Below, in pieces: positions 50,367 to 60,308 of a stretch of DNA of 64,000 nucleotides; positions within the stretch are counted from its first letter, which is position 1; each line of letters opens with the position of its first letter. The stretch is taken from assembly GCA_031272775.1 (NCBI GenBank), contig JAISTB010000039.1:33169-97168 (forward strand), written 5' to 3'. This stretch comes from Fusobacteriaceae bacterium (lineage in GTDB: Bacteria; Fusobacteriota; Fusobacteriia; Fusobacteriales; Fusobacteriaceae). A program made the position numbers and the translations under genes. A model generated the notes under the pieces. The model was not told the origin of the DNA. It ran no database searches and worked only from the letters and a program-made list of their open reading frames with translations.

Positions 50367-53111
50367 ATGGCAAAGCAAAACCCAACAAGATACGATACGG
50401 TCTGGTTTGTTTTGAAGCCCGAAGGGGAAAAATACTACGTTCTCCCTTTTGACGCGGAAAAAAACAAGCTCGATCTTTCCGACCTGCCTCAAGGCCGCTA
50501 CGACGAGAAGGCGACCCTTGTCCTTGAAGAGCTCGGGAACTTCCGGAAAGAGGTCTTTTTCGCGGGTTGGGGGGAACGAACCGAGGGAGACTACTGCCTC
50601 GACGACAATACGGGGATCCTCGATTATCTGACCGGTCTCGACAACTTTGTGGACGAAAATTATGACCCGATCCTTGTGGAAGAGGAGGGAAACACGCTGT
50701 CGCTGGTCATCAGCGAAGCCGAAGACAATGAAAACGAGCTGGTCTCGGAGATCCTGATCAACGACCAGTACAAAAATCCGCACATCATCGACGATGAGAT
50801 CGCCATCGTCGGAAACCGGATATTTCTACTCGACGTGGAGGGGGACGGCTTCCATTCGCTGGACGAAGTCAGCTGCCGGATCGCGAAGGCGAACCTCGAG
50901 ACCTTTCTCACGTTGACCATGCAGTTCTTCCCGGGGCTTTCCTTCGATTACCTCGATTATCAGGTGATTCAGGATTTGCCGCTGAAGCCGGAGCTCACGC
51001 TCCTGATCGAAAAAATCGCCCGGGATAAGAGCCTCTATCTGAAGATCGATCTTTCGGTTTCTTCTTTAGATTACACGTTTATCGCAAGTAACAAAATCAC
51101 CAAAGTCGCCATCGTCAACGACATGGAGAAAAAAATCAATATCGCCGTCGTGGACCTCACGGGAATCCATGATTTGATTGACGAGATCACGAAAGTCCTC
51201 ATCAAGCGGCAGAAAGAGGTCAAGGTCAGGGCGGGATTCTTTGTCGACGAGTCCCTGATCATCATGCAGGAAAAGCTGGCCAAGGAATTCGTCATGAAGG
51301 ACCTGCTGCAATTCGCTTCGGTCTACAAGATCGAAGGTACGGACCGCCTGAAAAAATACAATATCCGCCCCGTAAAGCCCAAAATCGTCGGTTCCTTCGG
51401 GGAATCCATCGACTATCTCGACGGCGGCAAACTCGAGCTCGAGATCGAAGGGGAAAAATTCTCGATCCTCGACGTAATTTCCTCCTATCGCAACGGCACG
51501 TCTTATGTGTCTTTGAGCGACGGGACCAACGCGATTCTCAACAAAAAATATATTGAAAAACTCGAACGAATCTTCAAAAACGGGCAGAAGGACACAAAAC
51601 TCTCGTTTTTCGACTATCCCCTGATCGAAAGCATGCTGGAGGACAAAATCCTCGAGTCCCGCATGAAGAAAAGCAAGGAGTTCTTCCTTGGCATCAACAG
51701 TCTCCGGGACTATGACGTCCGTTTTCCGGATATTTCGGCGACGCTGCGGGAATATCAAGTCTACGGCTTCAAATGGCTGCACTATTTGCTGACGAACAAC
51801 CTCGGCGGTTGTCTCGCCGACGATATGGGCCTGGGAAAGACCCTTCAGGCCATCGCGCTCCTGACCAAGCTCCACGAAGAACCGGGCCGCCACTCCCTCG
51901 TCGTCATGCCCAAGAGCCTCATTTACAACTGGGACAACGAAATCCGGCGCTTCAGCCCCAAACTCACGATCGGCGTCTACTACGGGATCAACCGGACCCT
52001 GGACATCATCGACGAAAACGACGTGACGCTGACGACTTACGGGACGATCCGGAACGACGTCGAAAAGCTGAAGGACCTGAGCTTTGACCTTATCATTTTA
52101 GACGAGTCCCAGAACATCAAGAACGTCAACGCCCAGACGACCCGGGCCATCATGCTGCTCAACGCGGAAAACCGGCTGGCCCTTTCGGGGACGCCCATCG
52201 AGAACAATCTGAGCGAGCTTTATTCGCTGTTCCGCTTCCTCAATCCGGCCATGTTCGGCTCTTATGAAGACTTCAACGCCTTTTACGCCGAGCCGATCCA
52301 AAAATACAACGACAAGGAAGCGATTCAGGAACTGAAAAAAAAGATCTATCCCTTCATCCTCCGGCGCGTCAAAAAAGAAGTGCTGAAGGATCTGCCGGAC
52401 AAGATCGAAAAGACCATGTACATCGAGATGAACGCGGGGCAAAAAAGGCTCTACGACGAGCGCCGGCTCTATTACTACAATCAGGTGAAAAACCAGATCC
52501 GGGAAAACGGCCTGGGAAAAAGTCATTTTTTCATTCTCCAGGCCCTGAACGAGCTGCGCCAGATCGCCAGCTGCCCGGAAAACAAGAGCGTCAACGTGAT
52601 CTCCAGCAAGCGGGAGGTCCTGATCCACAACGTGATCGACGCCGTGGAAAACGGACACAAGGTGCTCGTGTTTACAAACTATATCACATCCATCAACAAT
52701 ATCTGCAACGATCTCGGCAAAGCCGGGATCAAGCATCTTTCCATGAGCGGAAACACCAAGGACCGGCAGGATCTCGTCAACAAATTCCAGCTGGACAAAA
52801 AATGCAAGGTCTTTGTGATGACGCTCAAAACCGGCGGCGTAGGCCTCAACCTGACCGCCGCCGACACGATCTTTATCTACGATCCCTGGTGGAACAAAAC
52901 CGCGGAAAATCAGGCCATCGACCGGGCCTACCGGCTCGGGCAGGACAGGACGGTCTTTTCCTACAAGCTGATTCTCAAGGACTCCATCGAGGAAAAGATC
53001 CTCAAATTACAGGAAAAGAAAAGCGAGCTGCTGGACAGCCTCATTTCCGAAGACAACACGTCCATGAAATTCCTGACCGAAACGGACATTGAATTTATCC
53101 TGGGCGATTAA
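50367..53111 (+). CDS. SNF2-family DNA-dependent ATPase
   Basis: The protein is 914 residues. The first 450 or so are unrecognised; they may correspond to the helicase-associated region found before bacterial SNF2 motors. The motor starts with LREYQVYGFKWL, Walker A DDMGLGKT (about 485-492), Walker B LIILDESQ (about 577-584), motif III ALSGTPIENN, and motifs V and VI (KTGGVGLNLTAADT and QAIDRAYRLGQ, about 849-859). Such enzymes translocate on duplex DNA and remodel bound proteins, as RapA does with RNA polymerase. A large unknown protein follows 18 bases downstream and is likely a partner. Confidence 0.93.
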   Translation: MAKQNPTRYDTVWFVLKPEGEKYYVLPFDAEKNKLDLSDLPQGRYDEKATLVLEELGNFRKEVFFAGWGERTEGDYCLDDNTGILDYLTGLDNFVDENYDPILVEEEGNTLSLVISEAEDNENELVSEILINDQYKNPHIIDDEIAIVGNRIFLLDVEGDGFHSLDEVSCRIAKANLETFLTLTMQFFPGLSFDYLDYQVIQDLPLKPELTLLIEKIARDKSLYLKIDLSVSSLDYTFIASNKITKVAIVNDMEKKINIAVVDLTGIHDLIDEITKVLIKRQKEVKVRAGFFVDESLIIMQEKLAKEFVMKDLLQFASVYKIEGTDRLKKYNIRPVKPKIVGSFGESIDYLDGGKLELEIEGEKFSILDVISSYRNGTSYVSLSDGTNAILNKKYIEKLERIFKNGQKDTKLSFFDYPLIESMLEDKILESRMKKSKEFFLGINSLRDYDVRFPDISATLREYQVYGFKWLHYLLTNNLGGCLADDMGLGKTLQAIALLTKLHEEPGRHSLVVMPKSLIYNWDNEIRRFSPKLTIGVYYGINRTLDIIDENDVTLTTYGTIRNDVEKLKDLSFDLIILDESQNIKNVNAQTTRAIMLLNAENRLALSGTPIENNLSELYSLFRFLNPAMFGSYEDFNAFYAEPIQKYNDKEAIQELKKKIYPFILRRVKKEVLKDLPDKIEKTMYIEMNAGQKRLYDERRLYYYNQVKNQIRENGLGKSHFFILQALNELRQIASCPENKSVNVISSKREVLIHNVIDAVENGHKVLVFTNYITSINNICNDLGKAGIKHLSMSGNTKDRQDLVNKFQLDKKCKVFVMTLKTGGVGLNLTAADTIFIYDPWWNKTAENQAIDRAYRLGQDRTVFSYKLILKDSIEEKILKLQEKKSELLDSLISEDNTSMKFLTETDIEFILGD

Positions 53112-53129
53112 ACGGCGGGTGATAACAGG

Positions 53130-54914
53130 ATGGGAATTTCCCTCGAGCGTTTCCGGAAGGCTTTGAACGACTTCTATTCCCGGGAAACGCTGCTCAAACT
53201 CTATAAAAAATATTATCTGGACTGGATCTCCGACGGCTATATCGGAGACAATCTCAGCATCGTGGAAACGATCCTGATCGGGGAAAAGGGCAACAAAGAA
53301 ACTTTTCTCGATTTTATGGAACAGATTTTCACAAAGGAAGAGACGTTCCACGCCATTTACGACACGCTTCCGGACAGGGTCAGGGAGGTCTTTACGGCCG
53401 TCGCCTGGTCGGGTCCCTATTTCATCGCGCCGGAAATCCGGGAGGAATTTTTTGTCGAGTCCGAAAACTATACGCTGAACCGGGAACTCCGGGAGGAATA
53501 TCTCTTTTTCAAGATCGACAAAGACAGCAAAAAAGGTGAGTTCCTCTACATCGACTACGACATTCTGCGCATGTTCCGCAAGTTTATGGACAAGCCGGAA
53601 GAATACAACCTGGTGCATCAGAAAGAATTACAGATTACATTAGTACACAACAATGAGAAGGAATTCCTGCAAAACTTGAGAATTTATCTCGATTATTATA
53701 CCCAGACCGGCGTCAACCTCTCGGATTCCGGAAAGATCCTGAAGGAATCCAAGACCAATATGCGCAAGTACTGCAATATCAGCGAGTATTACAGCGACTC
53801 CCGGGATCTGGATTTTCTGAAGACGGAGATCATCGGCCTCTTCTTTTGCCTGATGAAGGGAAAATACCGGAATCCTGAGTATTTCAATCACGAAAACATC
53901 AAGGGCGTCACGGAGGATTTCTTTTCCTGCGAACTCATGGATCATGAAGACAAATTCCGCTATACCTCCCTCTATCTCAATTTTCTCAAGGGGACGCGCA
54001 ACATCTGGAACTCAAAGGAGGAAATCGCCCAATGTCTCGCGACGATCCGGGGACTCATCGACGAGATGGACGAAAATATGATCGTCAGCGCCGACAACAT
54101 CATCAAGACCATCCTCTACCGCGACGAATTTATCGAGCTTATCGACGTCAGGGACGCTTACGACTATATTTATATCAACGAAGCCAATTACGAGCGCACG
54201 AAGATTCCCAACTATGAAAAATACCTCGACTATGTGGTCAAACCCCTCGTCAAGAGCGTGTTCTTCATCCTCGGAACGTTCGGCCTCTTTGAGCTCTACT
54301 ACGACTATCCCAGCGACAATCAGGCCCTGTACCTGAAAAACCGCTACCTGAGCAAATACGACGGCCTGCGCTACGTGAAGCTCACCAACCTCGGAAAATA
54401 CGTTTTCGGCAAGACCGACGACTACAACTTCAACTTTGACATGGAGGAGGCGGAAGTCGTTCTTGACGACGACAGGCTCTATATCTCGGTGATCGGCGAC
54501 ACGCCGGTGGCCAGCATGTTTCTCGAAAAGATCGCGCAAAAGATCTCTCCGGGGAAATTCAAGCTGACCGCCGAGCAGTTCATGAAAGGGGTCGCTTCCC
54601 GGGGACAGCTGGAGGAAAAAATCAAAGATTTCCGCGAAAAGGTTTCGGGCGATCTGAGTCCCGTGTGGACGGCATTTTTTGAGGATCTCCGGGCCAAGGC
54701 CGGCGCTCTTTCCATCGAAAACGACTACGTCGTGATCAAACTGAAAAACGATCGCGCCGTCATCGACATCATCATGAAGGAAAAACGTCTGAAAGATCTG
54801 GTTCTGCGCGCCGAGGAATACAACATGCTCGTGAAGAAAAACAGACTTCCGGAAGTGCTCGACATTTTCCGGGAGTATGGGTATTATATCTATGAAAAGG
54901 AGGAAAACGCATGA
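53130..54914 (+). CDS. Unknown 594-residue protein, putative SNF2 partner
   Basis: I do not recognise this protein. It is soluble, rich in charged and aromatic residues (many D, E, K, Y and F), with no signal peptide, membrane helix or catalytic motif visible. The last 90 residues (ALSIENDYVVIKLKNDRAVI, then a helical segment ending in FREYGYYIYEKEENA) resemble a small alpha/beta domain of the kind appended to XPB/Ssl2-type helicase proteins, but this is a weak visual impression. It lies 18 bases after the SNF2 gene and overlaps the next gene by 4 bases, so the three are cotranscribed. Confidence 0.85.
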   Translation: MGISLERFRKALNDFYSRETLLKLYKKYYLDWISDGYIGDNLSIVETILIGEKGNKETFLDFMEQIFTKEETFHAIYDTLPDRVREVFTAVAWSGPYFIAPEIREEFFVESENYTLNRELREEYLFFKIDKDSKKGEFLYIDYDILRMFRKFMDKPEEYNLVHQKELQITLVHNNEKEFLQNLRIYLDYYTQTGVNLSDSGKILKESKTNMRKYCNISEYYSDSRDLDFLKTEIIGLFFCLMKGKYRNPEYFNHENIKGVTEDFFSCELMDHEDKFRYTSLYLNFLKGTRNIWNSKEEIAQCLATIRGLIDEMDENMIVSADNIIKTILYRDEFIELIDVRDAYDYIYINEANYERTKIPNYEKYLDYVVKPLVKSVFFILGTFGLFELYYDYPSDNQALYLKNRYLSKYDGLRYVKLTNLGKYVFGKTDDYNFNFDMEEAEVVLDDDRLYISVIGDTPVASMFLEKIAQKISPGKFKLTAEQFMKGVASRGQLEEKIKDFREKVSGDLSPVWTAFFEDLRAKAGALSIENDYVVIKLKNDRAVIDIIMKEKRLKDLVLRAEEYNMLVKKNRLPEVLDIFREYGYYIYEKEENA

Positions 54915-55423
54915 AAAAAGTTTTGCTGGCATGTTGCCTGGCTGTGGCAATGCTGACTTTTGCCAAGACGGAGCCCTTTGCCAATCTCGAGGAAAAAGGT
55001 GGAAAAATGGTCGTAAAAGCGACGGGGCTGCCCTTTACGGGGATCGCCGAGGAGTATTTCAAAAACGGGAAATCCGTCAAATTGAAGGTCGACTACAAGA
55101 ACGGCCTCGTGGACGGCGCGACGCGGACGTTCTACGAATTTAACGGCAAGCCCCAGGAAGAATTTGTTTCCAAGGCCGGAAAGCGTGACGGAATGCTGAA
55201 ACGCTATTACATTTCGGGCAAAATCCAATCCAAAGAGCAGTATAAGGGCGGCGCCCTGCACGGGGAAGCCATCGAATACTACGAAAACGGCAATGTCAAA
55301 TCCGAGGGCAAATATGTCAACGGTAAGCTGGACGGGGATTTCAAGGAATACGACGAAAACAAGCAAATCCGAGTGAAAACCACCTGGAAAAACGGCGTGA
55401 AAACCGCGACAAAAGAATATTGA
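54911..55423 (+). CDS. Secreted YwqK/MORN-like repeat protein
   Basis: The protein is 170 residues. A signal peptide (about 1-19: KKVLLACCLAVAMLTFA) precedes MORN-like repeats of about 22 residues with the pattern YY.NG...SE..Y.NG.L.G. Examples are EYFKNGKSVKLKVDYKNGLV, then YYENGNVKSEGKYVNGKLDG. Such YwqK-family proteins are annotated as toxin-antitoxin-associated, but the function is not established. Many Fusobacteria carry them. The start overlaps the previous gene by 4 bases (ATGA). Confidence 0.85.
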   Translation: MKKVLLACCLAVAMLTFAKTEPFANLEEKGGKMVVKATGLPFTGIAEEYFKNGKSVKLKVDYKNGLVDGATRTFYEFNGKPQEEFVSKAGKRDGMLKRYYISGKIQSKEQYKGGALHGEAIEYYENGNVKSEGKYVNGKLDGDFKEYDENKQIRVKTTWKNGVKTATKEY

Positions 55424-55486
55424 TGTCGTTTTTTGGATACAAAAAGATAAATATTTGAAAAAATCAGGGAAAAATGAAGAAAACCA

Positions 55487-55515
55487 TTGAAAAATCAAGA
55501 AAAATATGTTACCAT
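55487..55515 (+). promoter_or_regulatory. Possible promoter of the peptide-importer operon
   Basis: TTGAAA (55487-55492), 17 bases, then TACCAT (55510-55515), 62 bases before the first start. The match is moderate. Confidence 0.45.
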
Positions 55516-55577
55516 AAGTCATTATTCCCGATGTGTGCTTATGACAAATCCAAGCGCCATCCCATTGGAGGCTGTGA

Positions 55578-57074
55578 ATGAAGAACCTGAGAATATTTGG
55601 CAACACGGCGGTAAAACTATTCGCTTTGATTTTGTTGGCGACCTTGAGTTTCCCGACCTTCGGGGCCGGAAAGGAAAAAGTCATCAGAAGCACGATGAAT
55701 ATGGACATAGACGGGCTGAATCCCTACAAAATTGTCTCGAGCGCGTCGGAAGAAGTGACGTGGAATGTATTTGAAGGACTCGTAAAGCCGTCGGAAACGG
55801 GCGGCATAAAGCCTGCGGTGGCCGAAAGCTACACGGTTTCCGATGACGGACTTACCTATACGTTCAAGATCCGGAAGGGGATCAAGTTCCATAATGGCAA
55901 TCCGCTGGACATCAAGGACGTCGAATATTCGCTCAACGTCATGACCGGCAGAACCGGCGAGAAAATGGCCAGCGTCGAATTTGAGCTCGTGGACAAAATC
56001 GTCGTGAAAAGCGAAGATGAGATCAGTATTGTGCTGAAACAACCCAACGTATCGTTTATTTACGCGATGATCGAGGGCATCGTGCCCGATGAAAACGCGG
56101 GCAACCTCGATAAAAAGGCTATCGGCACCGGTCCCTACAAGATCAGTGAATATGAGCGCGAATACGGACTGGTTTTGGAGCGCTTTGATGACTATTGGGG
56201 CGAAAAGCCGCAGGTGACGCGTGTTGAGCTCGTCGTGACGCCCGACGCGGAAATCCGCTTTTTGAAGTTGCTTTCGGGGGAAATCAATCTTCTGGCCTCG
56301 GGCGTGGACGCAAAACGCCTCGGGGAACTGAAAAATCAAGAAATCGTCAACGGCCCCCAGAATCTCGTGCAGCTGCTGGCTTTGAACCACAAATTCAAAC
56401 CATTTTCCGACAAACGGGTCCGGGAGGCCATCAACCTCGCCATTGACAAGAAAAAACTCATTGAGATCATGGGCGGGCAGGGCATTCCGCTGGAAACGAA
56501 CATGAGCCCGGTCATGAAGGACGTCTATGTGGGCGATATCGGCCAGAAAGTGGATCCGGCCCGGGCAAAGGCCCTGTTGAAGGAAGCGGGCTATGAAAAT
56601 CTCAAATTTACGGTACGGGTACCGAGCAATTACGCCTATCACGTGAATACGGCCCAGGTCATCGTGGAGCAGTTGAAGGAAATCGGCGTCGTCATGCAGA
56701 TCGAGACCATCGAGTGGGCCACATGGCTGGACGACGTCTACGCCAAGCGCAACTTTGAGGCCACGATCATCGGCTTCAGCGGAAAACTGGACCCCGACGC
56801 CGTTTTGCGGCGCTATACGTCCGATTATGAGCGCAACATGGTCAACTATGAGAATCCCGAATACGACAAGCTCATCAAGACCGCCAAAGTCACCGTAGAC
56901 GACGCGGCCCGGATCGCCATGTACAAAAAGGCCCAGGAAATCCTGCGGGACGACTTTGTCTCGGTGTTCATCACCGATCCCGGCACGATGATCGCCGTGC
57001 AAAAAGGAATCAAGGGCTATGTAATTTACCCGATTCCCTTCGTTGACTATTCAAAACTGATCATCGAAGACTGA
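55578..57074 (+). CDS. Peptide-type ABC importer, substrate-binding protein (family 5)
   Basis: The protein is 498 residues with a signal peptide (about 1-31, ending TFGAGKEK). The family 5 signature is seen in NVFEGLVKPSETGGIKPAVA and TYTFKIRKGIKFHNGNPLDI (about 95-114). Relatives bind dipeptides, oligopeptides, nickel or glutathione in the periplasm. Two permeases, two ATPases and two amidohydrolases follow in one operon, so an amide- or peptide-like ligand is likely. TTGGAGG precedes the ATG. Confidence 0.93.
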   Translation: MKNLRIFGNTAVKLFALILLATLSFPTFGAGKEKVIRSTMNMDIDGLNPYKIVSSASEEVTWNVFEGLVKPSETGGIKPAVAESYTVSDDGLTYTFKIRKGIKFHNGNPLDIKDVEYSLNVMTGRTGEKMASVEFELVDKIVVKSEDEISIVLKQPNVSFIYAMIEGIVPDENAGNLDKKAIGTGPYKISEYEREYGLVLERFDDYWGEKPQVTRVELVVTPDAEIRFLKLLSGEINLLASGVDAKRLGELKNQEIVNGPQNLVQLLALNHKFKPFSDKRVREAINLAIDKKKLIEIMGGQGIPLETNMSPVMKDVYVGDIGQKVDPARAKALLKEAGYENLKFTVRVPSNYAYHVNTAQVIVEQLKEIGVVMQIETIEWATWLDDVYAKRNFEATIIGFSGKLDPDAVLRRYTSDYERNMVNYENPEYDKLIKTAKVTVDDAARIAMYKKAQEILRDDFVSVFITDPGTMIAVQKGIKGYVIYPIPFVDYSKLIIED

Positions 57075-57104
57075 ACGTTCGTTCCGTAAAGGGAGAGTAA
57101 CGCC

Positions 57105-58019
57105 ATGTACTATTTGAAACGTTTTGCGAAGGTGGTATTTTCCGTATTGCTGATCGGGACATTATCGTTTTTGCTGCTCGACCTGCTGCCGGGAGATCCG
57201 GCGGCTGCCATACTGGGTGTGGACGCGGCGCCCGAGGAAGTCGCCGCGTTGAGGGAAAGCCTCGGCCTCAACAAGCCTTTTTTTCTGCGGTATTTCGTGT
57301 GGATCAAAGGGGTGCTTTCCTTTGATTTCGGAAATTCCTTCAAATACGGAGAGCCTGTCGTGGAGCTCATCGCGAGGCGATTGCCGCTGACGCTTGAAAT
57401 ATCGCTTGTATCTCTGTTGATGGTATTTCTCGCCTCAGTGCCCCTGTCGTTTTTGCTCTACAAAATCAAAAATAAACACATCCGGAAAATCGGCGATTTT
57501 GTTCTGGGCGTGTTTATTTCCATACCCTCCTTCTGGCTCGGCATCATCTCCATGTTTACGCTGGGGGTGATCTTGAGGGTTTTGCGGATCGGTTACGACA
57601 GGTCCTTCAAGTCCCTGCTGCTCCCTTGTTTTGTGATCGCCATCCCCAAGATCGGCGTGATCACGAGCCACATCAAGAGCAATCTCGAAAAAGAAATGCG
57701 GGAGGAGTACATCAAGTATCTCTTTGTGAACGGTCTTCAAATGAAATGGCTGAACCTTTATATTTTCAAAAACTCCATATTGTCCGTTATTCCGTTGATC
57801 GGGATCATGATCATTGACCTCATCACCGGAACAATTATTGTGGAGCAGATTTTTTCGATTCCCGGCATCGGCAGGCTTTTGATCACTTCCGTGGTCAACC
57901 GCGATATTCCGCTGATACAGGGTCTGATTTTCTATACGTCGGTGGCGCTCGTGCTCATGAACTTTCTCGTGGACGTGGTTTCGGTCTTGATCGACCCGAG
58001 ACTGCGGGAGGAGGCGTGA
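57105..58019 (+). CDS. Peptide-type ABC importer, permease (DppB-like)
   Basis: The protein is 304 residues with six membrane helices. DppB/OppB signatures are LLPGDPAAAILG (about 28-39), LRESLGLNKPF (about 49-59), and the coupling-loop region REEYIKYLFVNGLQ with a C-terminal IVEQIFSIPGIGRLL (about 247-261). It pairs with the next gene product, whose start overlaps its stop by 4 bases. Confidence 0.93.
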   Translation: MYYLKRFAKVVFSVLLIGTLSFLLLDLLPGDPAAAILGVDAAPEEVAALRESLGLNKPFFLRYFVWIKGVLSFDFGNSFKYGEPVVELIARRLPLTLEISLVSLLMVFLASVPLSFLLYKIKNKHIRKIGDFVLGVFISIPSFWLGIISMFTLGVILRVLRIGYDRSFKSLLLPCFVIAIPKIGVITSHIKSNLEKEMREEYIKYLFVNGLQMKWLNLYIFKNSILSVIPLIGIMIIDLITGTIIVEQIFSIPGIGRLLITSVVNRDIPLIQGLIFYTSVALVLMNFLVDVVSVLIDPRLREEA

Positions 58020-58792
58020 TGGAACGGAGAAAAAAGCTTTTGTTCTGGGCTGTGATTTTTCTGGCGATTCTCTTCTGCGCCTGGTTTTACAAGGACCCCT
58101 ACGCCATGAGTCAGGAGAAAATTCTGGCCAAGCCGTCCCTCGACGGGATACTGGGTTATGACAATCTCGGGCGGGATATTTTCAGCCGTCTTGTGCTGGC
58201 CTCTTTTTTCAGTCTCTCGATCAGCTTTGTCTCCGTGGCGGTATCCACGGTGGCGGGGACCATTATCGGAGGTTTGGCGGGCTATTACGGCAAACGGATT
58301 GATTCGGTCATCGTGTTTTTCATGGAGGTTTTGATCGCGATTCCCTCGATCCTCATCGCGCTGGGAGTCATCGTCGTCTTGAAAGCGGGCTTCAGCTCCA
58401 TGATCACGGCCATTTTTCTCATGTATGTGGCCCGCTGCATCAATCTCGTGAGGGGCCTCGTCAAAAAGGAAAAGCACATGGAATACGTCGTGGCTGCCCG
58501 TACTTACGGGATTTCTCAACTGCGTATCCTCTTTTACCATATCCTCCCGAATATCACGAAGCCTATTTTAATCAACTTTACGACCGGTTTCGCCGGGGCC
58601 ATCCTGACCGAGGCGGGTCTCGGCTACCTGGGCTTGGGCATCCAGCCCCCCTATCCGACCTGGGGCAATATGCTGAACCAGTCCCAGTCCTATTTTCTGT
58701 CCAACCCGCTCTTTACCATAGCGCCGGGTCTGGCCATCATCTTTACGGTCTATCATATGAACAAGTTGCGAAAAGGCGGGGAGCGGTTCTGA
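58016..58792 (+). CDS. Peptide-type ABC importer, permease (DppC-like)
   Basis: The protein is 258 residues with six membrane helices. DppC features are LGYDNLGRDIFSRLVLAS (about 43-60) and EYVVAARTYGISQLRILFYH, the ATPase-coupling loop, followed by ILPNITKPI. EAGLGYLGLGIQPPYPTWG is highly typical of the family. The stop codon overlaps the next start by one base (TGATG). Confidence 0.93.
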   Translation: MMERRKKLLFWAVIFLAILFCAWFYKDPYAMSQEKILAKPSLDGILGYDNLGRDIFSRLVLASFFSLSISFVSVAVSTVAGTIIGGLAGYYGKRIDSVIVFFMEVLIAIPSILIALGVIVVLKAGFSSMITAIFLMYVARCINLVRGLVKKEKHMEYVVAARTYGISQLRILFYHILPNITKPILINFTTGFAGAILTEAGLGYLGLGIQPPYPTWGNMLNQSQSYFLSNPLFTIAPGLAIIFTVYHMNKLRKGGERF

Positions 58793-59538
58793 TGACGAGA
58801 GCAGGCAAGACGGAACTGGATATCCGGAATCTCAACGTTTCCATCGACAACGTCGATCTGTTGAAGCACATTGATCTCAGGATTGACCGGGACGAAGTCG
58901 TGGCTCTCGTAGGGGAATCGGGGAGCGGCAAGACATTGACGTCCAAATTTATCTTGGGCATCCTCCCTGAGCGCAGCGTCGTGTCCTTTGACCATTTCTG
59001 CAAAACGGAAAAAGTCGGCGCCGTGTTCCAGAATTCTTTTACTTCCCTGAATCCCACGGTCAAAATCGGCTCACAGCTGAAACGCCTGTACCAGTCTCAT
59101 TTCGGCGATGCCGGCAACTGGAAGCATAAAGTCATCCCGCTTCTGGAAAAGGTGGGCATTCAGCATATCGAAAAATTTCTCAAGAAATATCCCCATGAAT
59201 CCAGCGGCGGCGAACGGCAGCGGGTGGCCATCGCGGGGGCACTTATTTCAGATCCCGAGCTCCTGATCGCCGACGAGGTGACGACGGCCCTCGACCTCAG
59301 GACAAAAATGGAAGTCATCAACCTTTTCAAGAATATCCGGCGGGAAACGGGCGTCACGATCCTTTTCATCACCCACGACCTCTCGTCTATCACCAATTTC
59401 GCCGACCGGGTCTATGTGATGTACAAGGGGGAAATCGTCGAAGAAAACACCTGCGAGGAGCTGTTCCGGCATCAAACCCATCCCTATGCCCAGCGGATCA
59501 TCGGCTTCGCCAACAGCCTCTGGACAAGGGACAGATAG
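58792..59538 (+). CDS. Peptide-type ABC importer, ATPase (DppD-like, short)
   Basis: The protein is 248 residues. It has Walker A GESGSGKT (about 42-49), signature ESSGGERQRVAIAGAL (about 139-154) and Walker B LLIADEVTTALD. It lacks the C-terminal oligopeptide-transporter extension of about 60-80 residues usually found on DppD and OppD, so it is shorter than normal. It drives transport with the second ATPase, whose start lies 10 bases downstream. Confidence 0.9.
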   Translation: MTRAGKTELDIRNLNVSIDNVDLLKHIDLRIDRDEVVALVGESGSGKTLTSKFILGILPERSVVSFDHFCKTEKVGAVFQNSFTSLNPTVKIGSQLKRLYQSHFGDAGNWKHKVIPLLEKVGIQHIEKFLKKYPHESSGGERQRVAIAGALISDPELLIADEVTTALDLRTKMEVINLFKNIRRETGVTILFITHDLSSITNFADRVYVMYKGEIVEENTCEELFRHQTHPYAQRIIGFANSLWTRDR

Positions 59539-59548
59539 GGAGGATTCC

Positions 59549-60298
59549 GTGTTTTTGGATGTCAGAAACCTGAGAAAAGATTATATCGTCGAGGACAATT
59601 TTACCCGGGAGCGGAAAACGGTCCTGAACGACGTCTCTTTTACCGTGGAACAGGGGGAGATCCTGTCTGTCGTGGGCGAGTCGGGCGCCGGTAAATCCAC
59701 GATCGGAAGGATATTGCTGAAGATCAGCCGGCCGACGTCGGGAGAGGTGATTTTCATGGGAAAACCCCTCGCCGAGAGCAGTATCGGCGATATCCAGATG
59801 ATTTTCCAGGATCCCTACAGCTCCCTCAATCCGGCCATGAAGGTGAAGAACATCCTGTCGGAACCCCTGCGGGGCATCGGGATCACAGACCCCGATATCC
59901 TCAGGGAAAAGGTCGACAACATCATGAAAGAGGTCTGGCTCGAGGAAAAATACAAGGACAAATACCCCAGCGAGCTCTCGGGCGGGCAGCGCCAGCGGGT
60001 GGGGATCGGCGCCGCCATGATTGTCAATCCTAAGCTGGTGGTCTGCGACGAACCCGTGGCCTCCCTCGACATGTCGATTCAAAACCAGATCCTCTCGCTG
60101 CTCACCAAATTCAACAGAGAAAACAACACGACGATTATTTTCATCTCCCATGACCTGGGCGTCGTCTATCATATTTCGGACCGGGTGCTGCTGCTCTACA
60201 AGGGTGAAGTGCAGGAAATCCGGAAAACGGAGGAATTTTTTAAAAATCCGCAAAGCGCCTACGGAAAGTACTTCCTGGGCGGACTTGTGATACCATGA
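59549..60298 (+). CDS. Peptide-type ABC importer, ATPase (DppF-like, short)
   Basis: The protein is 249 residues from a GTG at 59549 with GGGAGG six bases upstream; an open extension to 59486 overlaps the previous gene and is unlikely. It has Walker A GESGAGKST (about 46-54), DIQMIFQDPYSSLNPAM (Q-loop), signature LSGGQRQRVGIGAAM and Walker B LVVCDEPVASLD. Like its partner it lacks the long C-terminal extension. The amidohydrolase start follows after 10 bases. Confidence 0.9.
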   Translation: MFLDVRNLRKDYIVEDNFTRERKTVLNDVSFTVEQGEILSVVGESGAGKSTIGRILLKISRPTSGEVIFMGKPLAESSIGDIQMIFQDPYSSLNPAMKVKNILSEPLRGIGITDPDILREKVDNIMKEVWLEEKYKDKYPSELSGGQRQRVGIGAAMIVNPKLVVCDEPVASLDMSIQNQILSLLTKFNRENNTTIIFISHDLGVVYHISDRVLLLYKGEVQEIRKTEEFFKNPQSAYGKYFLGGLVIP

Positions 60299-60308
60299 GG
60301 AGGAACAG

